Source: Methylovirgula sp. (lineage in GTDB: Bacteria > Pseudomonadota > Alphaproteobacteria > Rhizobiales > Beijerinckiaceae). Taken from it: a stretch of DNA of 16,019 nt. The notes beneath the pieces were generated by a model. It did no database searches. It saw only the letters and a list, made by a program, of their open reading frames with translations, and was not told the DNA's origin. Below, in pieces: positions 14,926-16,019 of the stretch. Both the position numbers and the translations under genes were made by a program. Each line of letters opens with the position of its first letter. Positions within the stretch are counted from its first letter, which is position 1. The stretch covers positions 1 to 16,019 of the forward strand of contig JASHSW010000030.1 in the NCBI GenBank assembly GCA_030038595.1, in the 5' to 3' direction.

Positions 14926-15957
14926 TTGCATACGAAACCGATCTTGCGTGTTCTTGACGGCGCGGCCCTCTCGCCGCCGCCGCTTTGGCTCATGCGGCAA
15001 GCCGGCCGCTATCTTCCGGAATATCGCGAACTCCGCGCCAAGGCTCCGTCATTTCTCGCCTTCTGCCGGACGCCGGAATTGGCGGCGGAAGCGACGTTGC
15101 AGCCGATTCGCAGGTTCGGTTTCGACGCCGCAATCCTGTTCAGCGACATTCTCATGGTGCCCGACGCGTTCGGCCAGGAAGTCTCGTTTGAGGGCGGCGC
15201 GGGCCCGCAGCTTACGCCGATCGCGGACGGAAAGGATCTAGCGCAGCTTCGTGAAACGATCGACCTCGAGCGCCTTGCCCCTGTGTTCGAGGCGATCGGC
15301 AGAGTAAAGGACGGACTGGCGGATGAGACGGCATTGATCGGCTTCTGCGGCGCGCCTTTCACGCTCGCTGCGTATATGATCGCCGGAAAGAGCGCGCCGG
15401 AACAGGCGCCGGCGCGGCTCTTCGCCTATCGTCATCCTGAGCTCTTTCAGGAGATCATCGACCGGCTGACCATGGGCTCGGTCGCCTATCTATCGCGACA
15501 GATCGATGCGGGCGTCGATCTCGTGCAAATCTTCGAAACCTGGGCAGGCGTATTGCCGGCGGCGGAGTTCGAGCGATGGTCGGTTGTGCCGCTGCGGCGC
15601 ATCGTCGATGGGCTGCGCAAACGACATCCCCATGCAAAGGTAATTGTCTTCGCGCGGCGCGCCGGGATCGCGCTTGATGAGTTGGCGGTGCGCACCGGTG
15701 CCGATGCGTTGGGTTTGGAGACCAGCATCGATCCCTACGCCGCAGCCGCGCAACTGGCGCCGGCAACGATCCTGCAAGGTAATCTCGATCCGCTGGTCCT
15801 TGTCGCCGGCGGCCAGGCGTTGCGGCGCGCGACCGAGCAAATCCTCGCGGCCTTTGGCGGCCGTCCGCATATCTTCAACCTCGGGCATGGGATTCTGCCC
15901 GAAACACCGATTGCGCATGTCGAAGCGCTTGTCGCGCAGGTGCGCGCCGCGTGTTAG
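14926..15957 (+). CDS. hemE: Uroporphyrinogen decarboxylase
   Basis: A 343-residue HemE, which decarboxylates uroporphyrinogen III to coproporphyrinogen III in haem synthesis. Active-site segments are WLMRQAGRYLPEYR (Arg24, Arg28), ILFSDIL (Asp74), GAPFTLAAYMIAG (Tyr150), IFETWAG (Thr205 at the usual Ser/Thr site) and FNLGHGILPETP (His321). The segment VIVFARRAG has Arg245 where the family usually has Gly, a small oddity. The start is a TTG at 14926: an in-frame TGA lies at 14917-14919, and KPILRVLDG must be included. GGCGG lies about 11 nt upstream. An out-of-frame ATG at 14916 opens a 13-codon frame across the start. Length is normal. Confidence 0.95.
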   Translation: MHTKPILRVLDGAALSPPPLWLMRQAGRYLPEYRELRAKAPSFLAFCRTPELAAEATLQPIRRFGFDAAILFSDILMVPDAFGQEVSFEGGAGPQLTPIADGKDLAQLRETIDLERLAPVFEAIGRVKDGLADETALIGFCGAPFTLAAYMIAGKSAPEQAPARLFAYRHPELFQEIIDRLTMGSVAYLSRQIDAGVDLVQIFETWAGVLPAAEFERWSVVPLRRIVDGLRKRHPHAKVIVFARRAGIALDELAVRTGADALGLETSIDPYAAAAQLAPATILQGNLDPLVLVAGGQALRRATEQILAAFGGRPHIFNLGHGILPETPIAHVEALVAQVRAAC

Positions 15958-15958
15958 C

Positions 15959-16019
15959 GTGTCGCGTTCCGGATGCGAATGCGGGGCTGAATCTTTGCCG
16001 AATTCCTACCTCTGGCTCA
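15959..16019 (+). CDS. hemJ: Probable HemJ (protoporphyrinogen oxidase), first codons only
   Basis: Only about 20 codons are inside the window. One base after the hemE stop, a GTG opens a frame ending SYLWL at the right edge; a TTG at 15995 gives a shorter start, MPNSYLWL. HemJ proteins begin with a segment like YLWLKALH, and hemJ commonly follows hemE in alphaproteobacteria. HemJ is the membrane enzyme that oxidises protoporphyrinogen IX, which would fit the haem context. With so few residues the call is tentative, and the choice between GTG and TTG is open. Confidence 0.42.
   Translation, partial: MSRSGCECGAESLPNSYLWL

Overview
The window is a stretch of ordinary housekeeping chromosome from a GC-rich alphaproteobacterium, most probably in the Rhizobiales (Hyphomicrobiales). 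Three things point there: the gene order maf-aroE-coaE-dnaQ next to secB, fxsA, a Tim44-like gene, mltA and an Smr gene; the bolA / J-domain / cobS-cobT cluster of the aerobic cobalamin pathway; and the pairing of hemE with the DUF299 regulatory-protein gene, which flanks the chromosomal replication origin in Caulobacter and relatives. I saw no insertion sequence, prophage, CRISPR array, tRNA or rRNA.

Layout from left to right. A truncated D,D-carboxypeptidase-type gene runs off the left edge (minus strand). bolA (minus) diverges from a J-domain gene (plus), which leads into cobS and cobT, two subunits of the aerobic cobaltochelatase. cobT converges on rpmB (ribosomal protein L28) across a hairpin. 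rpmB diverges from a gene for a predicted outer-membrane beta-barrel protein that has a good sigma-70-like promoter. A two-gene minus-strand unit follows (zincin-type metallopeptidase, then leuD), then an overlooked 42-residue single-span membrane protein (plus). The next block on the minus strand is Tim44-like protein, mltA and smr, the last two overlapping by 4 nt. fxsA and secB lie on the plus strand. They converge on the minus-strand series maf-aroE-coaE-dnaQ, whose members overlap or abut. A DUF299 pyruvate phosphate dikinase regulatory protein lies upstream of maf. After a 390-nt non-coding gap comes hemE (plus) and probably the first codons of hemJ at the right edge.

The most notable feature is that gap, 14536-14925. 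By synteny, its 73% AT block and several DnaA-box-like and GANTC sites, it is a good candidate for oriC, although no perfect DnaA box is present. The genes on both sides are mostly transcribed away from it, as expected near an origin. Both flanking genes appear to use unusual start codons: CTG for the DUF299 gene and TTG for hemE.

I see no clear sign of a wholly new multi-gene system. The points worth checking are the origin, the non-standard starts, a short ORF overlapping the hemE start, the small membrane protein, an rpmB leader hairpin, an 11-bp-phased run of DnaA-box-like 9-mers inside aroE, and an unclassified outer-membrane protein.
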